DNA from: Euphorbia lathyris
Taxonomy: Eukaryota; Streptophyta; Magnoliopsida; Malpighiales; Euphorbiaceae
Assembly: GCF_963576675.1 (NCBI RefSeq)
Contig: NC_088916.1
Location: 84,089,501-84,153,500, forward strand
Direction of reading: 5' to 3'
Length of the DNA stretch: 64,000 nucleotides
A program made the translations under genes and the position numbers. The notes beneath the pieces are model-generated. The model worked only from the letters and a program-made list of their open reading frames with translations. It ran no database searches and had not been told where the DNA came from. Position 1 is the first letter of the stretch, and every line of letters starts with the position of its first letter. Positions 1-9,104 of the stretch are shown here, piece after piece.

Positions 1-884
1 ATTGATAAAAAAATAATATGTTGTCGTGTATAACATTTGAATTGGTTTCATTTCCTAAAGATTGGTAAAAAAATGATTCGTTTATTAAAAATAGTCGTGT
101 TAGACGTTTGAATTGCTTTTGGTTGGTAAAAATTGGTAAAATTGATTTTTTTATCATATTATTAGATGGTTGAATTCGTTTCTTATGGTAAAAGTTATTA
201 AAAAAGATTCGTTTAAAAAAAAGCAACTTTTTTTATATATAATATAAGTTATTTTCTTATAAGTGATTTTAGTTTTTAAATTTTGAATTTTTTTCTTATT
301 TCGTTATATAAGTAGTGGGTGTGGGAATAAAATGATTTAATTTTATTATTCAGTAGTGGGTAGTGGGTGTGGGAGTAAAATGATTTACTTTTAATAAGGT
401 TAATTTTTTTTTTGGCTTGGCTTTTATTAAAAATTGCATAAAAAAATAGAGTAATCAATGTTTGTTTTTGTCCGGCTTATACTCAAATCAAACCAAACCA
501 AAATTCGAACCGAATCGAATTATATATTTATTCAATTTTTTGAGTTTGGGTTTGCTTACCCCTAATGCTATAATAAAAATAATAAATAATTAATTTAAGG
601 GTGAACACATAATTAGGCTCCTCAATTTTTAGGATTTTAAAGATTAATTTTATAATTATTAGTTTTTTCCAAACTGGATCCTTAAACTATAATTTCATAC
701 ACATTGAACCCCTCTATGTGTATGAAAATTAAAAATTAGTTGAAAATCTTAAAAGTTTAAGAGGTTAATCATATGTTTTGATATATTTTGACTTTTTTTA
801 CTTAACATATTTTTTTACTTTTAAGAAAATCATTCATTACTTTCTTCGATTTTTATTTATTTATAATACTGCAGTAAATAAGTA

Positions 885-1281
885 GATTTTGTAGCTAAAT
901 ATTTCAATTTGTTACAATATTTTTATCATAGTAAAGCGGTTATAGCTAATACATTACATACGACAACAAAATACACTTATTGAAACTATTTGTATATATT
1001 AGCTACAAAGATTAATTCATAACTAACTTTTGTAGCTGCTATTTATTAATATTGCTATAGTTGGGCAAAATTTGTAGCTAAATATTATTAGCTTCAACAT
1101 TTTTATCATAGTTGAATGTTTGTAGCTAATGCATTACGTACTGTTACAAAAATATATTTAACAAAGCAAAAATTAGTTAACAACTACAGAAGTGATATAT
1201 CTGTAGCTATTAGTATACATTAGCTACAAATTTTTTTTTCATAGCTAACTTTTGTAGTTATAGATAACATTTGTTGTAGTG
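885..1281. mobile_element. CACTA-like transposon right end, copy 1
   Basis: The segment ends at 1281 with TTTGTTGTAGTG, which reads CACTACAACAAA on the other strand, a typical CACTA terminus. Inward of it are many copies of TTTGTAGCTA and its complement TAGCTACAAA, resembling CACTA subterminal repeats. I could not find the opposite terminus in this window, so this is probably a truncated or non-autonomous copy. It lies just upstream of the presumed F-box gene promoter. Confidence 0.5.
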
Positions 1282-1657
1282 GCTTCACCTTCTGATCTTC
1301 AGACCATTGCAAGTCAATCAATTAAGGAACCAAAACTTCAAGAACAACCAAGTCAACATATATTGAAGTGGTAAACTGCAGTAGATCTCGGAATAATGGA
1401 ATAACAATATTTTATTAGATCTGGTCGATGGAAGTGGTAAACTGTAATAAATCAGGGAAGAATCAATTTCTTCCAAAACAAAGATGAAAGTGAAAATTAG
1501 ATTGAGGAGGCTGAGAAAGGTGAGATGCGAAGATACTAGTAGAAAAAAACAAAGAGAGTGTAAGGGAAACTCTAGAGTAGATACCATTATAAAGTAGCAT
1601 GGTATTGTTTTTTTATGGAGGCATCTTTATAATGGCATCTTGTGAGGATTGTAAGTG

Positions 1658-1666
1658 TATAAAAGG
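1658..1666 (+). promoter_or_regulatory. Candidate TATA box of the F-box/LRR gene
   Basis: TATAAAAGG lies about 140 bases before a purine-rich leader and an ATG at 1800, on the correct side and strand to drive the FBW2-like gene. The equivalent site in flank A copy 2 is 33978-33986. It is absent from units whose left part was replaced by the CACTA end, so only U1 and U9 could use it. U4 keeps only the last 260 bases or so of this flank. Confidence 0.4.
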
Positions 1667-1799
1667 ACAGGCTCCTCCCTAAAAAATGAATACTTTATAA
1701 AAAAGCTCTTAATCAAAAATACAAATTGCTGTGTAAAGAAAGAAAATTAGAGTTTGCTGTGAAGTAAACAGCTCTGCGAGAAATAAGAGAAGCCTAACT

Positions 1800-1928
1800 A
1801 TGCGGTCGCTCACGAGAGGAACTTCCGCTGCTGCGAGGCCTGTTGAGGAAGAGAGGGAGAAGCAGAGAGATACAGAGCTAAGTCTTCAATATAGGGTTTT
1901 AAATTATTTACGTTTTTTTTTATTTTAG
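1800..1928 (+). CDS. Short leader ORF, 42 aa, possible first exon or upstream ORF
   Basis: The ATG begins a GC-richer patch than its surroundings. Its peptide is Arg- and Glu-rich for the first 28 residues (starts MRSLTRGTSAAARPVEEE) and then runs into low-complexity sequence before TAG. It could be a 5' leader, an upstream ORF or a lost first exon of the FBW2-like gene downstream. I do not recognise the peptide, and no convincing splice donor is visible. An identical copy is at 34120-34248. Confidence 0.25.
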   Translation: MRSLTRGTSAAARPVEEEREKQRDTELSLQYRVLNYLRFFLF

Positions 1929-1929
1929 G

Positions 1930-2250
1930 GATTTTTATTAAATTTAATTGATAATATGATAGTTAGGGTCTCTAATTGAATTGATAGGGGTTTTGATTTT
2001 AGGGTTCAATTGAATTGATTGAATTGAATTGATAATGTGATATTTTTAGGGTTCCATTGAATTTATGATATCTAGTTTAGGGATTTTAATGAAATTGATA
2101 ATATGTTAAATTTTAGAGGTTATGATCAAATTGAATTGATAATGTGATATTTGACAATTTTGTTAAGAGGTTTTAATTTGAAATATGATATTTACGTGTT
2201 TTGATTAAATTGAATTGATAATATGTTAAATTTTAGGGGTTTTGATTCCA
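1930..2250. repeat. Degenerate TTGAATTGATA minisatellite-like tract
   Basis: Variants of TTGAATTGATA(A/G), often followed by TGTGATATTT or GGGTTTTGATTTTAGGG, recur irregularly across this tract. The same motif family reappears in every unit between the F-box and Elf1-like genes (for example 3890-4070). It separates the leader from the F-box exon and may be intron sequence. No coding potential is seen. Confidence 0.6.
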
Positions 2251-2377
2251 ATGGTCTTCATCTTCTTCTTCCCGGTGGGAGGATCTAAATCTGGATTTGC
2301 AGAAGAAAGAAAACATTGATAATGTTGAAATGTTCAAATGGTCTTCATCTTCTTTTTCCCGGTGGGAGGATCTAAAT
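2251..2377 (+). repeat. 40-bp direct repeat at the start of the F-box exon
   Basis: Bases 2251-2290 and 2338-2377 are the same 40-bp sequence with one mismatch, at a spacing of 87 bases (29 codons). The second copy encodes the start of the F-box (RWEDLNTEILAL). The first encodes the same beginning and then diverges. The spacing keeps frame, so this looks like an old in-frame tandem duplication of the exon start. It is also present before U4 and U9. Confidence 0.75.
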
Positions 2378-3368
2378 ACGGAAATACTAGCACTCATACT
2401 CGCTCGAATCTAGATAGAAGAAAGGGTATGACTGGTTTCGTTGGTCTACAAAAATTGGTTAGCATGCATTTCAGGACCTTATTACTGGTCAGAAATCAAC
2501 ATCCAGAACTGGTGCCGGAAACGGGACGTACGGTCGAGGATGTTGACTTAGTGGCACATAAGCTTATGAACCGCAATAGAGGTTCATTTCAGTTGCTCTC
2601 TGCCTTCAAGCTTGGAAATCGAGGCTTCATTTCCGCTGCTAACTGGTAATTGATTATAAATGCTTTCCTATTTTTTGTGCTATTTCAATGTTTAATAACA
2701 TTTCCGCTGCTAACTGGTAATTGATTATAAATGCTTTCCTATTTTTTGTGCTATTTCAATGTTTAATAATGGTTTCTTTGATTCGACATATCATTGTAGA
2801 GAGTATAGTTATCGGTATTGAGATATGTCTGAATATCCATTTGAATTTAACTTTCCTTAAGTTTCATATTTGAACATAGACATTTGATTTACATACATGA
2901 ATCTATCTATATGTTTTCTGTATCCCTAGGGGTAAAACCCTGAAAGTGCTAGAAATTCCAATGGGTGAAGTGACACATAAAATGGTGGAAAGACATGCTG
3001 ATTCACTAGTGAATTTAAGTGTTTTAGACATTAGTTATTGTTTGAATATCACAAGCAAAGGGATTGGAGAATTTGGGAAAAACTGCAAAGGCCTAACTGA
3101 GCTGAGAAGAAACTTCAGATTTGTCTTGCTTAGTGAAATTGATAATAGTGAGGTTATGGTGATAGCAAATACAATGTCTGGTCTAAAGAAACTTGATATG
3201 TGTTTTGGGACTTTTGAAGAATTTGGTCTTCAAGCCGTACTTACTAATTGCAAGGCTCTTTCACATCTCAACATTCAAGGGTGTTGGAATGTGAATCTGG
3301 AAGGTGATGTTTTGGATAAGTGTTTGAAGTTTGAGTTTTTCAGTGAGAAAATATTTTATGTGCAGTAG
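2330..3368 (+). pseudogene. FBW2: FBW2-like F-box/LRR gene, U1 copy, F-box part broken
   Basis: In one frame from ATG 2330 the first exon reads RWEDLNTEILALILARI, later LVYKNWLACISGPYCW, a good match to the F-box and following segment of plant FBW2. That frame is broken by TAG at 2411, TGA at 2429 and a missing base near 2532. After the missing base the exon continues in frame to a GT donor (2646). The AG acceptor at 2928-2929 joins Asn-Trp to Gly-Lys-Thr and opens a 146-codon LRR exon (2930-3368) with LDISYC, IANTMSGLKKL and IQGCWNV, all FBW2-like. The C-terminal acidic tail of FBW2 is missing. FBW2 is the SCF substrate receptor that targets AGO1 in Arabidopsis. A shorter LRR-only product could start at ATG 2566. 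U1 alone has Asp to His and Ala to Val changes in exon 2. Confidence 0.75.
2628..2769 (+). repeat. 71-bp tandem duplication across the exon-intron boundary
   Basis: Bases 2628-2698 and 2699-2769 are two copies of the same 71 bp, containing the end of exon 1 (GCTGCTAACTGG) and the splice donor GTAATT. The gene therefore has two identical donors in series. Using the first gives the open LRR frame. Using the second retains 71 bases and hits TAA at once. The duplication is present in all ten units, so it predates the array. Confidence 0.85.
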
Positions 3369-4086
3369 CAGTATAGATATGGAGAGAGTTTGTTGGCTCG
3401 TTGAATTGGAAATGCATTTGAGAGACAACTTCTAGATTGAGTTCTTCAAATATTGTATTAGGATGATGAATGCAATACAAAACATACATGTACCTTTGCT
3501 TAATCTTATTATGTTGATTTAGCTCTAACAACAGTTGATTTAGATAAAATTATTTTATAATAAAAGATTGATATGCTAGTAAAATTAAATTAAATATATT
3601 ATTAATAAACTTACAAAAATCAGAGCTAACAAAAAACGGTTCATTAGGATTGACGGTCTAAAATAAAAAAAAAAGTTTGGATGTAAGATTTGAGAAATTA
3701 TAGTAATAAAAAATGGTGGAAATTAAATTTAATCTAAAAAAGTGGTCAGAAGTTTAATTTTAAAACTCTAAAATAATTAGAAAGTAAGATTATGATTATT
3801 GAATGTTGACTAAATACGTTGTGTTGTCCGTATTTCGATTCCAAATTAACCTTTCGACGCATACCCATTATGTTGTCTTTTAGTATTAATTTTTGGGATT
3901 TTTATTAAATTGAATTGATAGTCTCATAGGTAGGGTCTCTAATTGAATTGATAGGATTTTGATTTTAGGGTTGAATTGAATTGAATTGATAATGTTATAT
4001 TTTCACTTGCACATTGAATCGATAGGTATGGTCTCTAATTGAATTGATAGGATTTTGATTTTAATGATCTTTACGTTACTTCCATT

Positions 4087-4105
4087 AACCTCCAATTTGG
4101 AGGTT
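4087..4105. repeat. 19-bp near-perfect palindrome in the unit spacer
   Basis: AACCTCCAA and TTGGAGGTT flank a single T. U1 and U4 have the perfect form. U2, U5, U6, U7, U9 and U10 have AACCCCCAA, breaking one pair. Its role is unknown; a chance palindrome is possible. Confidence 0.6.
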
Positions 4106-4255
4106 AGAGTTTGGAACGTTAAAGGGAGATAAACAACAATTGTATTAAACGACAACTGTATTTATTATCGTCAAATATATTTAATATATTTAATATAGGA
4201 AGTTTTACTTATTGAGAAGGTAGACTAGTGTTCCATATTAATCCTACTTTTTGTG

Positions 4256-4264
4256 TATATATAT
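4256..4264 (+). promoter_or_regulatory. Candidate TATA box of the Elf1-like gene
   Basis: TATATATAT lies about 118 bases upstream of the Elf1-like ATG, a plausible plant core promoter spacing. The same sequence is kept in all eight units with this gene, so each copy carries its own promoter region. Confidence 0.4.
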
Positions 4265-4337
4265 TGTGTATATTCTAATTTTCTATCTAAGGAGACCAAC
4301 ATTCTAGACAAATTCTTCTATAACTTGATTGGTATCA

Positions 4338-4365
4338 ATTTGAGTGTATACATAAACACTCAAAT
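4338..4365 (+). promoter_or_regulatory. 10-bp-stem hairpin in the Elf1-like 5' leader
   Basis: ATTTGAGTGT and ACACTCAAAT form a perfect 10-bp inverted repeat around the 8-nt loop ATACATAA, ending 16 bases before the start codon. All eight Elf1-like copies have it unchanged. It could fold in the leader RNA or be a dimer-binding site in DNA. Function is inferred only from position. Confidence 0.5.
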
Positions 4366-4381
4366 AAGTGAGTAATCGTAA

Positions 4382-4609
4382 ATGGCAAAAATAAAAAGAA
4401 AAGCAACTAAGAAGTTGGAAAAGAGTTTCGCTTGTCCTGTTTGTCGTCATCCTAACTCAGTTCAGTGTGCCATCAATAAGATAATGAGAATGAGAGAAGC
4501 TTTTTGTTGTGTATGCAAAGAAAGCTACACCACTCGATGCATCAATTCAACTGAACATATCGACATTTATAGCGAATGGATTGATGAGTGCGAAGGAGCA
4601 AATCAATAG
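4382..4609 (+). CDS. ELOF1: Elf1/ELOF1-like transcription elongation factor, U1 copy
   Basis: 75 aa, intronless. The basic N-terminus (MAKIKRKATKK) is followed by a zinc ribbon: Cys18 and Cys21 (CPVC), Cys42 and Cys45 (CCVC). The family signature HIDIYSEWIDECEGANQ closes the protein. Elf1/ELOF1 is a small zinc protein that travels with RNA polymerase II during elongation. Plant Elf1 proteins usually have a longer N-terminus and an acidic C-terminal tail; both are reduced here, so this is a short, divergent member or a retrocopy. The start is set by the family N-terminus and an AAATGGC context. It has its own TATA box and leader hairpin. Copies in U6 and U7 encode the identical protein. Expression is not shown by sequence. 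Confidence 0.8.
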   Translation: MAKIKRKATKKLEKSFACPVCRHPNSVQCAINKIMRMREAFCCVCKESYTTRCINSTEHIDIYSEWIDECEGANQ

Positions 4610-4978
4610 ACTATTATTTGATTTCTCCATTTTCATCTTCTTCTTAATTAGGTTTTTCTGTTCATTTTTTATTTGTAATGATGTTATTCATGAGGAGAGG
4701 AGGTTTTCCTACTCTATTTATTAATCCTTACAAGTGTTATGAAGCTATTACCGAGATAATTAAGAACTAAAATATTAATTGGATGCCTTAAGGTTTTTTT
4801 TTTTTTTTCATTGAAAACTTTTTCTTTTCCACTCGATGGTTATGTTTTCACATAATGGAGCTCAATCAACAAATAATGGAATAAGGCAATGTTAAATAAA
4901 TATGATGGATTGATATCTTAATATTTTAGTTTTATAATCGAAATAACACCTTTAATCAATCACCTCCCTAACTCCCAT

Positions 4979-5113
4979 TTTTTTTGGGCGGCCCGGTCGC
5001 ACTACGCGTCCCCGCTGAGCGAGGGTCCGGGGAGGGGTCCCACCACAAGGGTGTACTGGGGACAAGCCTTCCCCTGCCAATTTATTTGGCAAGAGGCCGC
5101 TCCTAAGACTCGA
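4979..5113 (-). mobile_element. Au SINE, 5'-truncated, U1 copy
   Basis: On the minus strand this reads from GGTTCGAGTCTTAGGAGCGG (a tRNA-like B box) to a GC-rich 3' end with GTAGTGCGACCGGGC, the 3' part of the plant Au SINE, followed by an A-run. A 17-bp target-site duplication, ACCTCCCTAACTCCCAT, flanks it at 4962-4978 and 5114-5130. The 5' half with the A box is missing. The same insertion with the same TSD is in the other units, so it landed once before amplification. Confidence 0.8.
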
Positions 5114-6362
5114 ACCTCCCTAACTCCCATATATGAACAAATTGTGACCCTGAACAAAAACAATTCAATAGGTTTCTTTTTCTTGGGCAAACATCACACA
5201 CAACTTATTAGGAGAGAAATGGGTTCGATCCAATCTGTGCAAGAATTGTATACAATCAAAGTGGATGATACAATTTCGGTCAGTCAAAGAAAAATTTAAT
5301 GGTCTAACAAAATTTCAAACATATTTATTGTATAATGGAAAATGAAAATCTCAAAAGTTGTACTAAATATAAGTCAATGGTATAATTCGGTTCGATCTTA
5401 AAGAAAAAAAAACAACCGTTCAATCAAATTATGTATCTTTTTATCCTTTTAATCCGTCCAGTTCAAAATCTCCAGTATCCATGCTCCCCTACAAGTTATG
5501 ACGTAGGTTTGCTAAATCTGCAATTCTTGATTTAACACTCAAATGATTTTTAAGAGCAAGCCAAATAATGAATCCAATTTAAACATAATCTAGAGTTAAA
5601 CATAATCTTTAACACTCAACACCTAATTAAAATCCATACTCATCACCTAAAATCCATACTCAGTTATTTTATCAAACCTTATTTAGATATATAACTTCCC
5701 ATATGTGCTTAAGAATACCAACTTTTCATTTTCTCATCCCAAAAACTAATCTAGATAAATACTTCCAACTGTGTAATAAATGCAAAATCTTGCATAAAAT
5801 AAGAACAATAAATATGTCATGACACCTCTAAATTTAGTCTAAAAGATTGATTGGTTTCCTGAATTTTGGAAATATCTTATTAAGGTTTTAAACTTACTTA
5901 GAATGACCTACTAACCTTTTAAGATTTCTTCAATTGTAAATACTATCTAGTTCTTCAATTGGAGAGACCTAAATCAAGTTCTTCAATTGTACATTACATT
6001 ATCTAGTAAAAAAATGTATCGCATTTAACCATTAATGACATACTATGCTGACAATAGCGGCAATGATCTTTAGATCAACCACTGGCCTTAAAGATCAGTT
6101 TAGCAATATTGTAAATCGATCTTACATGTAGCAAATTTTGATCATTAAATATTTAGCAAATGTATCTCTTATGTGATACATACGACATTCCAACTATATA
6201 AGGGTAGCAATTTATATAAATCACAAAAAAAAATGCACTAAAGATAACCAATCTTCAAACTATCACATATTAATATAAAAGATGTTGTTTGGCAGTAATT
6301 AGCTATCAGCTTAATGTTTTTGTTCAATTAGTCCCATAATGGACCAGAGCCTCTTAGATTAA

Positions 6363-6385
6363 CACTACAAGAAAAATAATAGATA
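6363..6385. other. Unit junction: CACTA terminus fused to F-box exon
   Basis: CACTACAAGAAAAATAA runs directly into TAGATAGAAGAAAGGG of the F-box exon. The unfused partners are present: F-box exon at 2411 and CACTA element start at 51971, where CACTACAAGAAAAACAA is followed by TAGATAATG. They share the 6 bp TAGATA at the join. The same junction stands at 10371, 16090, 20080, 24063, 28035 and 38459 (first base of TAGATA). Confidence 0.9.
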
Positions 6386-7337
6386 GAAGAAAGGGTATGG
6401 CTGGTTTCGTTGGTCTACAAAAATTGGTTAGCATGCATTTCAGGACCTTATTGCTGGTCAGAAATCAACATCCAGAACTGGTGCGGGAAACGGGACGTAC
6501 GGTCGAGGATGTTGACTCAGTGGCACATAACCTTATGAACCGCAATAGAGGTTCATTTCAGTTGCTCTCTGCCTTCAAGCTTGGAAATCGAGGCTTCATT
6601 TCCGCTGCTAACTGGTAATTGATTATAAATGCTTTCCTATTTTTTGTGCTATTTCAATGTTTAATAACATTTCCTCTGCTAACTGGTAATTGATTATAAA
6701 TGCTTTCCTATTTTTTGTGCTATTTCAATGTTTAATAATGGTTTCTTTGATTCGACATATCATTGTAGAGAGTATAGTTATCGGTATTGAGATATGTCTG
6801 AATATCCATTTGAATTTAACTTTCCTTAAATTTCATATTTGAACATAGACATTTGATTTACATACATGAATCTATCTATATGTTTTCTGTATCCCTAGGG
6901 GGAAAACCCTGAAAGTGCTAGAAATTCCAATGAGTGAAGTGACAGATAAAATGGTGGAAAGACATGCTGATTCACTAGTGAATTTAAGTGTTTTAGACAT
7001 TAGTTATTGTTTGAATATCACAAGCAAAGGGATTGGAGAATTTGGGAAAAACTGCAAAGGCCTAACTGAGCTGAGAAGAAACTTCAGATTTGTCTTGCTT
7101 AGTGAAATTGATAATAGGGAGGCTATGGTGATAGCAAATACAATGTCTGGTCTAAAGAAACTTGATATGTGTTTTGGGACTTTTGAAGAATTTGGTCTTC
7201 AAGCCGTACTTACTAATTGCAAGGCTCTTTCACATCTCAACATTCAAGGGTGTTGGAATGTGAATCTGGAAGGTGATGTTTTGGATAAGTGTTTGAAGTT
7301 TGAGTTTTTCAGTGAGAAAATATTTTATGTGCAGTAG
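6380..7337 (+). pseudogene. FBW2: FBW2-like F-box/LRR gene, U2 copy, 5'-truncated
   Basis: The first half of the F-box is replaced by the CACTA terminus. In the F-box frame the TAG of TAGATA precedes WLVSLVYKNW; the TGA of U1 is TGG here. The missing base near 6502 still shifts the frame. Exon 1 ends at 6614. Exon 2 (6899-7337) is open and encodes the LRR part, with one private Ser to Arg change (IDNREAM). A product from the internal ATG would be LRR-only, without Skp1 binding. Confidence 0.7.
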
Positions 7338-8371
7338 CAGTATAGATATGGAGAGAGTTTGTTGGCTCGTTGAATTGGAAATGCATTTGAGAGACAACTT
7401 CTAGATTGAGTTCTTCAAATATTGTATTAGGATGATGAATGCAATACAAAACATACATGTACCTTTGCTTAATCTTATTATGTTGATTTAGCTCTAACAA
7501 CAGTTGATTTAGATAAAATTATTTTATAATAAAAGATTGATATGCTAGTAAAATTAAATTAAATATATTATTAATAAACTTACAAAAATCAGAGCTAACA
7601 AAAAACGGTTCATTAGGATTGACGGTCTAAAATAAAAAAAAAAGTTTGGATGTAAGATTTGAGAAATTATAGTAATAAAAAATGGTGGAAATTAAATTTA
7701 ATCTAAAAAAGTGGTCAGAAGTTTAATTTTAAAACTCTAAAATAATTAGAAAGTAAGATTATGATTATTGAATGTTGACTAAATACGTTGTGTTGTCCGT
7801 ATTTCGATTCCAAATTAACCTTTCGACGCATACTCATTATGTTGTCTTTTAGTGTTTTAATTTTTGGGATTTTTATTAAATTGAATTGATAGTCTCATAG
7901 GTAGGGTCTCTAATTGAATTGATAGGATTTTGATTTTAGGGTTGAATTGAATTGAATTGATAATGTTATATTTTCACTTGCACATTGAATCGATAGGTAT
8001 GGTCTCTAATTGAATTGATAGGATTTTGATTTTAATGATCTTTACGTTACTTCCATTAACCCCCAATTTGGAGGTTAGAGTTTGGAACCTTAAAGGGAGA
8101 TAAACAACAATTGTATTAAACGACAACTGTATTTATTATCGTCAAATATATTTAATATATTTAATATAGTAAATTGTATTTAATATAGGAAGTTTTACTT
8201 ATTGAGAAGGTAGATTAGTGTTCCATATTAATCCTACTTTTTGTGTATATATATTGTGTATATTCTAATTTTCTATCTAAGGAGACCAACATTCTAGACA
8301 AATTCTTCTATAACTTGATTGGTATCAATTTGAGTGTATACATAAACACTCAAATAAGTGAGTAATCGTAA

Positions 8372-8599
8372 ATGGCAAAAACAAAAAGAAAAGCAACTAA
8401 GAAGTTGGAAAAGAGTTTCGCTTGTCCTGTTTGTCGTCATCCTAACTCAGTTCAGTGTGCCATCAATAAGATAATGAGAATGAGAGAAGCTTTTTGTTGT
8501 GTATGCAAAGAAAGCTACACCACTCGATGCATCAATTCAACTGAACATATCGACATTTATAGCGAATGGATTGATGAGTGCGAAGGAGCAAATCAATAG
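8372..8599 (+). CDS. ELOF1: Elf1/ELOF1-like protein, U2 copy
   Basis: 75 aa, identical to the U1 protein except Ile4 to Thr, a change shared with the U5 and U10 copies and so a marker of relatedness between units. All four zinc cysteines and the SEWIDECE signature are intact. It has the same TATA box and leader hairpin as U1. Confidence 0.8.
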   Translation: MAKTKRKATKKLEKSFACPVCRHPNSVQCAINKIMRMREAFCCVCKESYTTRCINSTEHIDIYSEWIDECEGANQ

Positions 8600-8968
8600 A
8601 CTATTAGTTGATTTCTCCATTTTCATCTTCTTCTTAATTAGGTTTTTCTGTTCATTTTTTATTTGTAATGATGTTATTCATGAGGAGAGGAGGTTTTCCT
8701 ACTCTATTTATTAATCCTTACAAGTGTTATGAAGCTATTACCGAGATAATTAAGAACTAAAATATTAATTGGATGCCTTAAGGTTTTTTTTTTTTTTTCA
8801 TTGAAAACTTTTTCTTTTCCACTCAATGGTTATGTTTTCACATAATGGAGCTCAATCAACAAATAATGGAATAAGGCAATGTTAAATAAATATGATGGAT
8901 TGATATCTTAATATTTTAGTTTTATAATCGAAATAACACCTTTAATCAATCACCTCCCTAACTCCCAT

Positions 8969-9104
8969 TTTTTTTTGGGCGGCCGGGTCGCACTACGCGT
9001 CCCCGCTGAGCGAGGGTCCGGGGAGGGGTCCCACCACAAGGGTGTACTGGGGACAAGCCTTCCCCTGCCAATTTATTTGGCAAGAGGCCGCTCCTAAGAC
9101 TCGA
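8969..9104 (-). mobile_element. Au SINE, U2 copy
   Basis: Same truncated SINE and same TSD (8952-8968 and 9105-9121) as in U1, with a C to G change in GGCCGGG relative to the other units. Confidence 0.8.

Larger units (their letters stand above)
1..2329. repeat. Flank A, copy 1 (left flank of the first array unit)
   Basis: This stretch is nearly identical to 32304-34649, so it is part of a segmental duplication of about 32 kb. One visible difference is an insertion of roughly 20 bp near 33085 in the other copy. It holds AT-rich sequence at 1-880, a CACTA-like transposon end (885-1281), a likely promoter with TATA box (1658), a short leader ORF (1800-1928) and a run of degenerate TTGAATTGATA-type repeats (about 1930-2250) leading to the F-box exon. 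In 1-880 I see no gene, only degenerate GAATTGG-type repeats and poly-T tracts. Position 1 corresponds to 32304, about 80 bases right of a TTACG satellite in the other copy. Confidence 0.9.
2411..6379 (+). repeat. Tandem unit U1 (subtype alpha), 3969 bp
   Basis: Defined from TAGATA in the F-box exon to the CACTA terminus fused to U2. Order: rest of the F-box/LRR gene; a roughly 1-kb AT-rich spacer (3369-4381) with TTGAATTGATA motifs and a 19-bp palindrome; the Elf1-like gene; a spacer with a poly-T tract (about 4794-4810); an Au SINE; and about 1.25 kb of AT-rich spacer (5131-6362) with no gene. Alpha units read GTATGACTGG after the breakpoint. U1 keeps its original left flank. Confidence 0.9.

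Noticed and set aside
276..458. Minus-strand frames near the left end (also 1318-1587 and the 32-34 kb copies)
   Set aside because: Low-complexity, AT-rich translations with no domain. They are duplicated only because flank A is duplicated.
3340..3531. 63-codon minus-strand frame found in most units
   Set aside because: It overlaps the 3' end of the LRR exon antisense and is repeated only because the units are nearly identical. It is absent from U9 through a deletion and has no recognisable domain.
4509..4724. 71-codon frame overlapping the Elf1-like gene
   Set aside because: It is an out-of-frame shadow of the zinc-ribbon ORF running into AT-rich spacer.
4979..5113. tRNA gene suggested by GGTTCGAGTC
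   Set aside because: Only a B-box-like stretch is present, with no cloverleaf. The rest matches the 3' body of Au SINE.
5002..5299. Frames of 62 and 82 codons spanning the SINE
   Set aside because: They are chance frames in SINE sequence and spacer, on opposite strands of the same bases.
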